Of a stretch of DNA of 64,000 bases, positions 37,234 to 47,160 are shown piece by piece. A model generated the notes under the pieces. It was not told where the DNA came from, did not search any database, and saw only the letters and a list, made by a program, of their open reading frames with translations. Where the stretch lies: NCBI GenBank assembly GCA_963824805.1, contig CAWGQZ010000047.1, forward strand, positions 8,492-72,491, in the 5' to 3' direction. The translations under genes were made by a program, and so were the position numbers. Position 1 is the first letter of the stretch; each line of letters starts with the position of its first letter. The stretch is from DATBAT01 sp963824805. GTDB taxonomy: Bacteria > Acidobacteriota > Terriglobia > Terriglobales > Acidobacteriaceae.

Positions 37234-38232
37234 TTGCCCTGCGTTTTCGCCCGCTCCATACTAAAATCATCCCGAGGTCTCAATCCGATAGTCACACTCG
37301 ACGACATCCGTGATGCCCAGGCGCGTCTCCGCGGCGTTATCACGCGGACAGAACTGGTCCCCTACCGCGATGGCGAACTTTATCTGAAGCTTGAAAGCCA
37401 GCAACCTATAGGTTCGTTCAAATTGCGCGGGGCTTATAACAAGGTCTCCTCGCTGCCCAAGGAACAACAGGCTCGCGGCGTCATCTCCTACTCCAGCGGA
37501 AACCACGCCCAGGGGGTCGCTTATGCCGCACGGGCATTAGGCATAAAATCCATCATCGTCATGCCTAATAACGCCCCTCAGATTAAGCGCGAGGCAACCG
37601 CGGCGCTGGGTGCGGAGATCATACTAGTTGGGCCAGGAAGCGCGGAACGCCAAGAGAAGGCGGAGTCTTTGGCCGCGCAATACGGCTACGCAATCGTACC
37701 CCCTTACAACGACGAAAAAATTATTGCCGGTCAGGGAACAATGGGGCTGGAGATTCTAGAGGACCTGCCACGCGTCGAATGTATTCTCGCCCCGGTAGGA
37801 GGCGGGGGCATGATCAGCGGGATTGCGGCAGCGGTAAAGCTAAGCCGTCGCGATGTGAAGGTAATCGGGGTTGAGCCTGAATTCGCCAGCGATGCCCACG
37901 CATCTTTCCGGTCTGGATACATCGTAAAATATGCAGCCGAGCAAGTTTCGCGCACGCTTGCCGACGGGCTACGGACACAGAGTGTCGGGCCCATCAACTT
38001 CGAACACATTCGCCAATACGTCGACGACATCATTACGGTCAGCGAGGAAGAAATTCGGGGAGCGCTCGAGCTTTTGGCATCTGACACTAAGACGGTGGCT
38101 GAACCCAGTGGCGCGGTGGCGGTGGCGGGATTTCTATTTCACCGCGACCGGTTACCGAAAGCTCAGCTGACCGTAGCCGTTGTGAGCGGGGGAAACATAG
38201 ATCCAAAGCTCTTGCAGGAAGTCCGTCAATGA
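37234..38232 (+). CDS. PLP-dependent threonine/serine dehydratase-like enzyme
   Basis: Fold-type II PLP enzyme with the cofactor lysine in GSFKLRGAYN, the SSGNHAQGVAYAA loop, the glycine phosphate-binding stretch VGGGGMISG and a C-terminal SGGNIDP. The lack of an ACT domain resembles catabolic threonine deaminase (TdcB) or serine racemase rather than biosynthetic IlvA. The only start in frame near the domain is TTG 37234; the first 15 residues are not family-like, so the true start may be internal. It overlaps the SH3b gene as ATGA. Confidence 0.85.
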   Translation: MPCVFARSILKSSRGLNPIVTLDDIRDAQARLRGVITRTELVPYRDGELYLKLESQQPIGSFKLRGAYNKVSSLPKEQQARGVISYSSGNHAQGVAYAARALGIKSIIVMPNNAPQIKREATAALGAEIILVGPGSAERQEKAESLAAQYGYAIVPPYNDEKIIAGQGTMGLEILEDLPRVECILAPVGGGGMISGIAAAVKLSRRDVKVIGVEPEFASDAHASFRSGYIVKYAAEQVSRTLADGLRTQSVGPINFEHIRQYVDDIITVSEEEIRGALELLASDTKTVAEPSGAVAVAGFLFHRDRLPKAQLTVAVVSGGNIDPKLLQEVRQ

Positions 38233-39158
38233 TTAGGGTTTGGCAGAAACTTGTGCTGGTGTGCTTGCTGCTTGGCGCGTCTGGCTTCGCCGCAAACTAT
38301 CAGCACGGTGCGATGGTCCGCGAAGCCTCCATCTATGTCTCTCCCGATCCCAGTTCGGCGAAACTCGGCGATGTGGGGCGCGGCCGCGAGGTGATTATCC
38401 TCGAAAGCCCTCGCGACTGGGTCCACGTAGAGGCGAACGTAAGTCCGACCCGCACCATCACCGGCTGGGTTTTGAACAAGGGGGTGATTGCAGCCGACAC
38501 CCCGAATGGCGACAAAATTTTGTTTGGAGAGGCCACGGATTCCGAAGACGAAGCCAGCCACAGCCGCGGCCGGCGCGGGGCGGCGCAAGACGCGATGTGG
38601 GTTTACCATGCGGTCTACGAATTATTTCCTGGCTCTCCTCTCGCGGGTGAGGCGTTATACCGGGCCGCCGACATCCGCTGGCAACTCGATAAAGTTGACG
38701 TGATGACCAAGCCGTCGGCGCGAGAACAGGACGCCTACCTGCGGGGCGAGATCGACGATAGCTGGATGAAAGAGACCATCAAGAAATTTCCTGGCACCAA
38801 GTGGGCCGATCTCGCAGCGTATACGTTGCTCGATAACAAGATCTGCGGTGACTGGCAGGGAGCCTCGAAATGCCCGGAAAAAGAAACCGACCTTTATGAG
38901 AAGTATGCTGCTGAGCATCCCCAGTCTCCGAAAGCTGGGCAGGCGCTTTACAACGCGGCATGGCGACAATCGGCCCTTATCGAGATTTATAAGACGGAAG
39001 AAGATCGCAAGAAGTCAGAACAAGCTAAAGCCCGCGCCATTGCGTTGGCTCAGAAAGCAATGGCACAGTCCGCGCAGGGCGATTGGAATGCCCGTGCCCA
39101 GCGGCTCATCTACTTAGTACAAAACAATATTCCTACCTGGGGCAATGCCCAAGACTGA
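38229..39158 (+). CDS. Secreted SH3b and TPR-like protein
   Basis: The signal peptide LVLVCLLLGASGFAA is followed by a bacterial SH3 domain at about residues 28-85 (REASIYVSPDPSSAKLGDVGRGREVIIL...WVLNKGV). A helical region then has YbgF/Sel1-like spacing: AVYELFPGSPLAGEALYRAADI, IKKFPGTKWADLAAYTLL and KYAAEHPQSPKAGQALYNAAW. These repeats suggest a TPR solenoid. An envelope or peptidoglycan-associated role is plausible from the SH3b domain. It is coupled to the upstream dehydratase by overlap only. Confidence 0.75.
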   Translation: MIRVWQKLVLVCLLLGASGFAANYQHGAMVREASIYVSPDPSSAKLGDVGRGREVIILESPRDWVHVEANVSPTRTITGWVLNKGVIAADTPNGDKILFGEATDSEDEASHSRGRRGAAQDAMWVYHAVYELFPGSPLAGEALYRAADIRWQLDKVDVMTKPSAREQDAYLRGEIDDSWMKETIKKFPGTKWADLAAYTLLDNKICGDWQGASKCPEKETDLYEKYAAEHPQSPKAGQALYNAAWRQSALIEIYKTEEDRKKSEQAKARAIALAQKAMAQSAQGDWNARAQRLIYLVQNNIPTWGNAQD

Positions 39159-39175
39159 TCTAAAGAGTAGGGCTC

Positions 39176-39295
39176 GGCTTCAGCCGTGCCAACGAGACCT
39201 ATTCCTCAATTGCGCCCGGTAGGGCGCAACCATCACCACCCCAGTTGCTTCCCATGGGCGCAGAATCCATGGTCGTTTGCTGCACGGCTGAAGCC
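39176..39295. repeat. REP-like composite inverted repeat
   Basis: Arms GGCTTCAGCCGTGC (39176-39189) and GCACGGCTGAAGCC (39282-39295) are perfect 14-base inverted copies. Between them sits a second hairpin, TGCGCCC-GGTA-GGGCGCA (39211-39228). The unit is non-coding and lies between the SH3b gene and uppP. The form resembles dispersed REP/BIME elements. Confidence 0.65.
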
Positions 39296-39431
39296 AATGC
39301 ACTACCAAATGGATTGATTTTTCCCTGACCTGGCGCCCACAAATCGCAAAGCTAGGTAGGACTCATACCAAATAACCAAGCGGATTACGGCGGGACTCTG
39401 CGATACTTTGAGCCTTGTCTTCGGAGGAAGC

Positions 39432-40320
39432 TTGAACGATTATTTGTTGTCTGTGGTGTTGGGAATTGTCGAAGGCGTCACCGAGTTTTTACCGGTCAGT
39501 TCGACCGCTCACCTGCGCATTTCAGAAGCGTTGTTCCATGTCAGTCTGACCAGCGGCTATTGGAAGATGTACACCATCGTCATTCAATTGGGAGCTATTT
39601 TGTGCCTCCCGGTATATTTTCGCGCAGCGTATCGCCAAGTTCATTTCTACCTTTCCTCGTGGCGAGGATGGCACTCGTACCGCTCTCACGCATCCGTTAG
39701 GCTTGACGGCCATTGCCTTTTTGGTGACTGCCCTTCCCGCTTTTCTGCTGACAAAAATTATCGGCAAGCATCTCGAGAGCCTTTACATCATGGGGATGTC
39801 GCTGCTCGTGGGCGGCATCGTGATGTGGATCGTGGATGCCATGAATTCGCGCTCTGAGGCCGCCGGACCCGGCGTTTCCGGCCGAATTCGTACCTGGAAG
39901 ATGGAAGCCATGAGCCTCGGCCAGGCTATCTGGATTGGTGCCTGCCAGATTCTTTCCGCCGTTTTTCCCGGGACCTCACGTTCCATGGCGACCATCGCCG
40001 GTGGACAGCTTGCCGGTATATCGCGCGCCGCAGCGCTTGAATTCTCGTTCTTTCTCTCCATCCCGACCATGTGTGCCGCGACTGGATACGACCTGCTGAA
40101 GTCCTTACGCGGAAAGGACGACAACCCGATCGGCGTCGCACAAATCGATCCTCACGGATGGGTAGTGCTGGCAATCGGATTCATCGTCTCATTCATCGTC
40201 GCCTATGGGTCGGTTGCATGGTTCATGGCCTGGGTTCGCCGCCGCGGATTTGTGCCGTTTGCTATTTACCGGATCATTGTGGGTGCATTGGTCTTGGCGT
40301 TCGCATCCCGGCTCGGGTAG
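39432..40320 (+). CDS. uppP: Undecaprenyl-diphosphatase UppP, one frameshift
   Basis: Membrane enzyme that dephosphorylates undecaprenyl diphosphate, recycling the lipid carrier of peptidoglycan. The start is the TTG at 39432 with GGAGGA a few bases upstream, which gives the family motif GIVEGVTEFLPVSSTAHL. The second motif PGTSRSMATIAGGQLAGISR is present in the correct frame. Reading breaks near 39,627, where one extra base turns RIAKFISTFPRGEDG out of frame. Both halves are conserved, so the gene is probably intact in the genome. Confidence 0.92.
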
Positions 40321-40633
40321 CAATCGCCCGTACCAAAGCTCTCACCCAGTTAAACTCCATTCTTTGCGCTGAAGATCCACGCTTCCACGGTAGCCAAACT
40401 TCTTACGCCTAGACAATGCAGACTGCTCTAGTTCTTGGAATTACCGTGGAAGCGCTCGCCTTCCGCCGAGCTAGGAAAACGATTAAGAATGCGCGCTTTA
40501 GCGCCCGCCGCCGGCGGCCCGATACTGTTTAACTACCCCCGCATTGCCGCTTCCCCAAGTTCTTGTAATAATCATTAGGCTCTGGCGTCGACGGCCGGTC
40601 AAGGAGAAATATTTCCAACGGCTTCCACGCCCT
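40321..40633. other. Gap upstream of ftsK
   Basis: No coding frame with support. It contains a GC palindrome GCCGCCGGCGGC at 40507-40518. An upstream extension of the ftsK frame into this gap is not family-like. Confidence 0.5.
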
Positions 40634-42982
40634 ATGAAGTTCATCGCCAAGATCTTCGCTCCGACAAACAACCGTCGGCTCAATGAGCTGATCGGATTTT
40701 TGTTGTGTGTCTTCGCGCTCCTTCTCTTCCTCGCACTAGCTTCGTATTCGGCCCTTGACCCCTCGCTCAATAGTGCTTCGGTGCTCGACGGATCACGCAC
40801 CGCCCGCAACTGGATCGGCATCGTTGGCGCCATTGGCTCTGACCTTCTATTGCAGGGATTTGGCATAGGTGCTTTTCTTTTGCCAGTGTTCGCCGGACTT
40901 CTCGGTGTGCGCTGGTTCCGCTCGCGGAAAACGATCTCACCGGTGGCCAAAACTCTCGGCGGCCTGTGGCTGATCGTCTTCATTCCGGCTTTGCTGGCTC
41001 TGCTTCCAGGGCATGTTCGATGGGTGCATGTCATCCCGATTGAAGGACTGCTTGGACGCATTGTTGGCGACGCCCTTATTCATTACCTCAATCTCGCCGG
41101 CGCCTACATCGTCTGCGCCACTGTACTCGGGGTTGCGCTTTATCTTTCCACCGCATTTTCATTCTCCTCGGTTCAGGTCTGGCTGCCTACGCGCTTCGCG
41201 TTTGCCATCGCACTCTGGCAGCGCTATCAGGATTGGAAAAAACAACGAGCCCAGCGGAAAATGCAAAAGGAACTCGAGAAGCGCCGCGCCACTAAGCCCA
41301 TGGTGGCCACGCAAACGGTACCCGCGCCTCCTGCTGAGCCTTTCTACACTCCCCGCCGGGCCGAGCCAGTGAAGTCGGGCATCGATCGCATGTTGGCGCC
41401 CACGGTGAGTGAAGAGCAGCCTGAAGCGGAATCCGATCCCGAGGTCGAAGTCACGCAACGTGCGGACCCGGTAAAATCGAAGACCACAATGCCGCGTATT
41501 GCCGGGGGTTACAAGCTGCCTTCGAGCAGCCTGCTGCACCGCACCGACGACCAGCAGGTGGTTGATGCGGACGAGCTAAAACTCCTGGCGCAAATACTGG
41601 TGGAGAAGTACGCCGAATTCGGGGTGCACGGACAAGTTACGCAAATTAATCCCGGCCCGGTTGTTACCACCTTTGAATTCAAGCCCGAAGCGGGCATCAA
41701 GTATAGCCGGATTACCAACCTTACCGACGATCTTTGCCTCGCCCTGAAAGCGGAAAGCATTCTGGTTGAGCGCATGGCTGGCAAGTCTACCGTCGGCATT
41801 CAGGTTCCGAATCGCGAACGCGAAATTATCTGGCTGCGCGAGAACATCGAGTCGCATGAGTTCATGGGCAACAAGTCAAAACTCACTCTGGCGCTCGGAA
41901 AGGATATTAACGGACGTATTTCGACTGCCGACCTCGCCGGTATGCCTCACCTGCTGATCGCAGGCTCGACCGGAGCCGGCAAGAGCGTGGCCCTCAACGC
42001 CATGATCATGTCGATTCTGTACAAGTCGACTCCCGATCAAGTACGGATGATTCTCGTCGATCCCAAGCGACTGGAACTCGGCAACTACGAAGGCGTTCCG
42101 CATCTGTACACCCCGATCATCACCGAGCCCAAACTGGCTGCCAATGCCCTGCGCAATGCGGTACGCGAAATGGAACGCCGCCTGAAGCTGTTGGCGGAAA
42201 AAGGTGTTCGCAACATCGATCAGTACAACAAGCTGTTCGACGAAGAGGCCACCCGCAGCCTGTTCGGAGACGAGAGCGAAGACCGCCCCCTGCCCTACAT
42301 GGTCATTATCATCGATGAGTTGGCGGACTTGATGATGCTCGATTCGAGCAACGTGGAAGAGTCAATCACTCGGCTGGCCCAGATGGCCCGCGCGGTCGGC
42401 ATTCATCTCGTATTGGCAACCCAGCGCCCTTCCGTCGACGTTATCACCGGACTTATCAAAGCCAACTTCCCGGCGCGTATTTCATTCCGGGTCGCTACTA
42501 AAGTTGACTCGCGCACGATTCTTGACGCCAATGGGGCTGAGGCTCTGTTGGGCAAAGGCGACATGTTGTACCTGCCGTCGGGATCAGCCCGGGTACATCG
42601 CCTGCATGCCCCGTTTGTTACGGAGAAGGAAATCGCCGCAGTGGTCGAGTTCTGGCGTGCCCAGGGTACCGCCGAATACGAACAGAAATTCCTCGAAGCC
42701 CCCAAAGAAGACCGGGAATCTGGGAAAGATGGCGAAGGCAACGATGTCGACGAAAACGACAACGATCCCCTATACAACGATGGAGTTCGATTGGTGCTCG
42801 AGTTCGGCAAAGCCTCCACTTCCCTGCTGCAACGCCGCCTACGGATCGGGTATGGAAGGGCCGCTCATTTAATCGACCTCATGGAACGCGACGGCATCGT
42901 GGGTGCCGCCGACGGCCCCAAGCCGCGCGAAGTCCTCAAGCGCCCCGACTGGATCACAGAAGTAGAAGAATCCATGCGGTAG
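40634..42982 (+). CDS. ftsK: DNA translocase FtsK/SpoIIIE
   Basis: Segregates chromosome ends at the division septum. The 782-residue protein has about four N-terminal membrane helices (IGFLLCVFALLLFLALASY and following), a charged linker, and the motor domain with Walker A AGSTGAGKSVALNAM near residue 443, IIIDELADLMM and ATQRPSVDVITGLIKANFPARI. It ends with a winged-helix gamma domain (TSLLQRRLRIGYGRAAHLIDLMERDGIVG) for KOPS recognition. The ATG at 40634 is preferred over a longer frame whose extension is not family-like. Confidence 0.93.
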   Translation: MKFIAKIFAPTNNRRLNELIGFLLCVFALLLFLALASYSALDPSLNSASVLDGSRTARNWIGIVGAIGSDLLLQGFGIGAFLLPVFAGLLGVRWFRSRKTISPVAKTLGGLWLIVFIPALLALLPGHVRWVHVIPIEGLLGRIVGDALIHYLNLAGAYIVCATVLGVALYLSTAFSFSSVQVWLPTRFAFAIALWQRYQDWKKQRAQRKMQKELEKRRATKPMVATQTVPAPPAEPFYTPRRAEPVKSGIDRMLAPTVSEEQPEAESDPEVEVTQRADPVKSKTTMPRIAGGYKLPSSSLLHRTDDQQVVDADELKLLAQILVEKYAEFGVHGQVTQINPGPVVTTFEFKPEAGIKYSRITNLTDDLCLALKAESILVERMAGKSTVGIQVPNREREIIWLRENIESHEFMGNKSKLTLALGKDINGRISTADLAGMPHLLIAGSTGAGKSVALNAMIMSILYKSTPDQVRMILVDPKRLELGNYEGVPHLYTPIITEPKLAANALRNAVREMERRLKLLAEKGVRNIDQYNKLFDEEATRSLFGDESEDRPLPYMVIIIDELADLMMLDSSNVEESITRLAQMARAVGIHLVLATQRPSVDVITGLIKANFPARISFRVATKVDSRTILDANGAEALLGKGDMLYLPSGSARVHRLHAPFVTEKEIAAVVEFWRAQGTAEYEQKFLEAPKEDRESGKDGEGNDVDENDNDPLYNDGVRLVLEFGKASTSLLQRRLRIGYGRAAHLIDLMERDGIVGAADGPKPREVLKRPDWITEVEESMR

Positions 42983-43007
42983 GCCTATTCTCCGGAAAGC
43001 AAAAGAA

Positions 43008-43040
43008 CCCCACGTCTCGCAGATAACGCGAGAAATGGGG
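43008..43040. terminator. Hairpin between convergent ftsK and the coiled-coil gene
   Basis: Inner stem TCTCGC / GCGAGA with an outer CCCC / GGGG closing it. It sits in the 78-base convergent gap. No strong T-run follows, so its role as terminator is moderate. Confidence 0.45.
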
Positions 43041-43060
43041 TACCCTCGGCCCCTCAAATA

Positions 43061-44245
43061 CTACTTTTTCGGCTTGGCCGAGCGGGATACAGCACTGCTT
43101 CGGTTAGCAACTTTCTCCTGATACGCATTCTCGAAGCGCGCGGCATCGCGGCTCGCTTCTTCGCAATACTTGGCGAGGTTTTCAGCCAGGCTGATTAAAC
43201 CATCCTCGTAGCCAATGACGGCTAGTTCTGTATTGTTTCCGCGGAGCGGGTCCGCCACCGAAGTATTGATCTGGCTCAGGTTCTGCTTCAGCCAGGCGTC
43301 ATAGCTCGAAACCACTTCTTGATATCGGGCTTTGCGTTGCGCATAGAGATCCGCGCGCTGGCTAAGCTCAATGGCAGCCCGCTCACGGTCGCGTGTGGCC
43401 TGCTCAAGTTCCAGGGCCATTACCTGTGCGGGGTCGCGATCATGGCCGTATTCTCCTAACTCGACCACCGGAACTTTCCCCATTTTTGCGCCTATCTCTC
43501 GCGAGATTTCGTCATGGCTACCTTTGCTGGTTGAGATTGCGTAATCTTTCCTGGCAAGATCCGAATCGATCTCGCCGATGCGCTGTGCCATCTGGGCCAA
43601 CTCGTTACGGATGGCCATTGCGCTAGCGGTCTCGTTGCTGGCTGCGATTTGTTGCTGGGCCTTCTGGTGCTGCTCGGGCGTCGGCGGGGCCACCGTTCCC
43701 ATGTTCTTGCGAAGCTCAGCTTCCTTCTCCTGCTCGCTCATCTTTTGAAAGCGCGCCCGGTATTCAGGATCGTTCATCATTCGCTGCATCATGGCTTGCA
43801 TCGACGGCGAGTTGCGCCCTCCCCCGGTGACCAGATTCTGCTGAAAAGCGGCCATCGACTGCTGGGCCGCTGCTTTACGCTGTTCTGGGGTCATCTGCTG
43901 GAGTTTGCCGATGCCACCCATTCCGGCCACGATCGGGTTCGAGTTGGACTGGGCCCTGGCCTGCGCTTCTAAAGTTACCTGATCAGGCATTCCCTTTGCT
44001 CGCGCGGACGCTCCCTGTTTGATCAGTTCGTGCGCATCAGTCGTGCGCTGGTAGAACAAGGGAAAGACATCGCCCGACTGTTGAACACGCTTGGCAGCCT
44101 CCGCTGGCGTGTTAGGCACTCCCGGCGCCGCCTCAAGCAGGGCATGCAGGTCGGTTTTTCCCAGGATAGAAGGGCTTTGCTGTGCCTGTGCGAAAGCGCT
44201 CATGGCGGACAATGCAAACACTAGCGTGGTCTGGACAAATTTCAT
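43061..44245 (-). CDS. Secreted Gln-rich coiled-coil protein of unknown function
   Basis: AGGAGAG precedes the ATG. The signal peptide (LVFALSAMSAFAQA) is followed by Gln/Ala/Met-rich segments with heptad-like charge (EQHQKAQQQIAASNETASAMAIRNELAQMAQRIGEIDSDLA) and a long helical C-terminal half. It contains a MMNDPEYRARFQKMSEQEKEAELRKNMG region similar to short helical repeats in periplasmic proteins. It has one methionine-rich stretch (MQAMMQRMMNDPEY). I do not recognise the family; an envelope chaperone-like or structural role is only a guess. Confidence 0.7.
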   Translation of the reverse strand: MKFVQTTLVFALSAMSAFAQAQQSPSILGKTDLHALLEAAPGVPNTPAEAAKRVQQSGDVFPLFYQRTTDAHELIKQGASARAKGMPDQVTLEAQARAQSNSNPIVAGMGGIGKLQQMTPEQRKAAAQQSMAAFQQNLVTGGGRNSPSMQAMMQRMMNDPEYRARFQKMSEQEKEAELRKNMGTVAPPTPEQHQKAQQQIAASNETASAMAIRNELAQMAQRIGEIDSDLARKDYAISTSKGSHDEISREIGAKMGKVPVVELGEYGHDRDPAQVMALELEQATRDRERAAIELSQRADLYAQRKARYQEVVSSYDAWLKQNLSQINTSVADPLRGNNTELAVIGYEDGLISLAENLAKYCEEASRDAARFENAYQEKVANRSSAVSRSAKPKK

Positions 44246-44698
44246 GGGACTCTCCTATTCAGAAATGTGAAGGTAATCGGCGGAGGTCGTGCCCTTGGGT
44301 ACGGTGAGCCAAGGTTAGCCTCATCACGTAACGCGGAGAATGTCCCGAAGATGGCTCATCGAAAAAATCGAATTTCCAAATAAATCGAGAGCGGCTGGAT
44401 CATCGATCCGAAGTTATGCGTCGGCTGTCCGTTTGGCATCCAATATTGTGTACCTTGGGTACCTTGTCTTGTTCCTAATCCCATCCTAAAGTGCATCCCA
44501 ATCTAGCCCGATTCCGGTTTAAAGAAAAAGCTCGTCGGGAATTCTTGCCGCTTCCTAAGACTGTTTCGGCCTGAGTGGGCCGGGAAAAACGGTCGCCTTC
44601 GCCCAAATTTAGACACGACTTTGGAACTGCGCCGTTCCTCGCCCAAAATCCCCCCAACCGCCGTCGGAGTGTTCTCTGCTCCGTGTTTGGAGATGCCT
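44246..44698. other. Divergent gap with no gene
   Basis: Between the coiled-coil gene and the DUF1111 gene. It contains a tandem TACCTTGGGTACCTTG at about 44452-44467. No coding frame has support; promoters for both genes should be here. Confidence 0.5.
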
Positions 44699-45904
44699 AT
44701 GAAGAGGAGCGTACTAAACTGCTGCAAGATTATTTGCCTGTTTGCCCTGCTTACCGTCCTAATCGCTACCGCTCATATAAGCTCAGAAGCCCCCACAGGA
44801 TTCGATACGCTGACCAATGGTGCCGTCGATCAAGAAACTCATGATTCTGACCGGGAACAATTTGAAGAACCAGTAACACCCGAGGACGGACTCGGCCCGC
44901 TCTACAACGCGACCGCTTGTGTGGATTGTCACCAGGACCCAGTGACCGGTGGTAGCAGCCAGGTAAGCGAAATGCGCGCCGGCCACCTGGAACACGGCCA
45001 ATTCGTAAACCCGCCCGGTGGTGTCTCCCTCATTCACGACCGGGCAACGGATCGCTTGATTCAGCAACGGGTTCCGGAGTCGGAGAATATTCACGCTTTC
45101 CGCATGTCGACCAGCGTCATGGGACTGGGATTTGTCGAGGCAATCGACGACCAGACGCTGTTGGATTTAGCGCAGCGGGAATTCCAGCTGACGGGGGGAC
45201 GAATTCACGGCCAAGCCATCCTGGTCCCCATTCTGGAAGCTGGTGGTACTTCGCGGGTTGGCCGCTTCGGCTGGAAAGATCAGCACGCCAGCCTCCTGAG
45301 CTTTGCGGCGGATGCCGACCAGGGTGAAAAAGGCGTCAGCAGCGATCTTCTGCCAACCGAAATGACTTACTTCGGGCGGCCAGTCGACGCATTTAACCAA
45401 GACCCTACTGAACCGAACGATACCGAGGGAGACATTCACTTCTACGCCAGCTTCATGCGTGCCACCAAAGCGCCGCCGCGGGGAGCGATCACGCATCAAG
45501 TGCAGTCTGGAGAAGCGGTATTCCGCCAGGTTGGCTGCGACCTATGTCACACGCCCACATTGCAGACTTCGCCAGCGAACACCAGTCTGAATGGTGGGCA
45601 GTTCGTTGTCCCGGCCGCCTTGGGAGGCAAAACGATTCATCCCTTCAGCGATTTTCTGCTCCACGATGTCGGTACCGGAGATGGCATTGTGCAGAATGGA
45701 GGGCAGAAGACCAGAAACAAGCTTCGCACCGCACCCCTTTGGGGATTGCGCACTCGCAACCGGCTTCTACACGATGGAAGCGCTTTGGATTTGACGGCCG
45801 CGATCGAGAGTCACGATGGCGAAGCAAGAGATGCCCGACGCCAGTTCCGCCGCCTGCAGCGGGATGAAGTCAGGAGCCTGATTGCATTCCTGAACTCACT
45901 GTAG
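44699..45904 (+). CDS. DUF1111 di-heme cytochrome c-like protein
   Basis: Start ATG 44699 with GGAG 6 bases before it. A signal segment (LFALLTVLIATAHISS) is followed by two heme-binding CxxCH sites, TACVDCHQDP and GCDLCHTPTL, spaced about 200 residues apart as in DUF1111 di-heme oxidoreductases. The late block APLWGLRTRNRLLHDGSA is a family hallmark. It is periplasmic. Members are often encoded beside imelysin or cytochrome peroxidase genes; none is near here. The substrate is unknown. Confidence 0.88.
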   Translation: MKRSVLNCCKIICLFALLTVLIATAHISSEAPTGFDTLTNGAVDQETHDSDREQFEEPVTPEDGLGPLYNATACVDCHQDPVTGGSSQVSEMRAGHLEHGQFVNPPGGVSLIHDRATDRLIQQRVPESENIHAFRMSTSVMGLGFVEAIDDQTLLDLAQREFQLTGGRIHGQAILVPILEAGGTSRVGRFGWKDQHASLLSFAADADQGEKGVSSDLLPTEMTYFGRPVDAFNQDPTEPNDTEGDIHFYASFMRATKAPPRGAITHQVQSGEAVFRQVGCDLCHTPTLQTSPANTSLNGGQFVVPAALGGKTIHPFSDFLLHDVGTGDGIVQNGGQKTRNKLRTAPLWGLRTRNRLLHDGSALDLTAAIESHDGEARDARRQFRRLQRDEVRSLIAFLNSL

Positions 45905-45931
45905 ACGTTGGCAGCGGTGCCTCCCCCGGGG

Positions 45932-45964
45932 ATGCCCCGTTCAAGCTCTGCTTGGGCGGGGCAT
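45932..45964 (+). terminator. Terminator after the DUF1111 gene
   Basis: Stem ATGCCCCG / CGGGGCAT with an inner CAAGC / GCTTG stem, followed by TTTATC. It ends just before the convergent aminotransferase gene. Confidence 0.7.
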
Positions 45965-45965
45965 T

Positions 45966-47153
45966 TTATCGTCCCACCAAAGTCCCCTGCCATGTGGATG
46001 ACACCGCCTGAATGCGTTCCACAGCCTCCCGCAAGATCTCGGATGACGAGGCGAACGAGAAGCGTACAAAATCCTTACCCGAAGGCCCAAACGCCGCTCC
46101 CGCAATGGCTGCGACGCCGGCCTCATTGAGCATAAGATCGCAAACCTCCTCGGCCGTGCGGCCCGTGTCGGAGATGTTGACCCAGGCGTAGAAGGCACCC
46201 TCCGGCGCAAAGCAGCGGAAACCGGGCACGCGATTCAGATCGCGCGCAAATTGCTCTCTCCGTTTGGCGAACTCCCCCACCATTCGCGGAGTCGCGCCGT
46301 CGCGATCGCGCAAGGCCTCAATGGCAGCATACTGGGTGAATTCCGCCACGCAGGTATAGGTGTTTACTACCAGCATGTTCAAAGCAGGAACAATATGCGG
46401 AGGCGCCACCGCATAGCCCAGCCGCCACCCGGTCATGGCAAAACTCTTGGAAAAGCCATCGATGATGATGGTGCGCTCTTCCATCCCGGGGTAGCTCATC
46501 ATCGATTTGAAGGTGCCAGCATAAATAATGCGGGCATAAATCTCATCCGAAAGCACCAGCAGGTCGTGCTTCACCGCCAGCTCCGCCAGCCGCCGTTGGA
46601 CTTCGTCGGTATATACCGTGCCCGTCGGATTTCCGGGTGAATTGGTGATCAATATCTTGGTGCGCGGTGTAATCTTCGCCGCAACCTCGTCAGGGTCCGG
46701 CTGCAACCGGTTCTTCTCCGCCAGTTCAAAGGGCACACCCACACCGTCAAGCCCCGCCGTCATCGAGGGGTATCCCGGAAAGCCCGGATCGGGATAGAGC
46801 ACCTCATCGCCCGGCTCAACCAGCGCCAACATTGCCATGAACAGCGCTATCTTGCAGCCAGGCGCTATGACCGTGTTGGATGGGGAGATGGAAAGATTTC
46901 TCGTCTCCTTCAGATATTTCGCAAGCTCCTGCTGTAGCGCAGGCAAGCCTTGCACCGCGCAATAGCGGTCCTTCCCGTCGTCCACAGCTTGCTTGAGGGC
47001 TCCAATCACGGGTGCAGAGGGGTGAAAGTCAGGTTCACCGAGTTCAAGATGGATGATCGAGCGCCCCTGGCGCTCTAGCTCTTTCGCCGCAGCGAATACC
47101 GACAACGCGCCTTCGCCAGTCATGGCCGCTATACGCGAGGAAGGATGTCTCAT
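45966..47153 (-). CDS. Class I/II pyridoxal-phosphate aminotransferase
   Basis: The PLP lysine lies in DGFSKSFAMTGWRLGYAV. PSNTVIAPGCKIALF, the Pro-Gly block NSPGNPTGTVY and the C-terminal RFSFASSSEIL are typical of aspartate/aromatic or alanine transaminases. The 395-residue length is normal. The exact donor cannot be read from sequence; an N-succinyl-DAP transaminase role would suit the lysine pathway, but the gene is not near the dap cluster. It lies 7 bases downstream of the HAD gene on the same strand. Confidence 0.88.
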   Translation of the reverse strand: MRHPSSRIAAMTGEGALSVFAAAKELERQGRSIIHLELGEPDFHPSAPVIGALKQAVDDGKDRYCAVQGLPALQQELAKYLKETRNLSISPSNTVIAPGCKIALFMAMLALVEPGDEVLYPDPGFPGYPSMTAGLDGVGVPFELAEKNRLQPDPDEVAAKITPRTKILITNSPGNPTGTVYTDEVQRRLAELAVKHDLLVLSDEIYARIIYAGTFKSMMSYPGMEERTIIIDGFSKSFAMTGWRLGYAVAPPHIVPALNMLVVNTYTCVAEFTQYAAIEALRDRDGATPRMVGEFAKRREQFARDLNRVPGFRCFAPEGAFYAWVNISDTGRTAEEVCDLMLNEAGVAAIAGAAFGPSGKDFVRFSFASSSEILREAVERIQAVSSTWQGTLVGR

Positions 47154-47160
47154 AGGTGGT

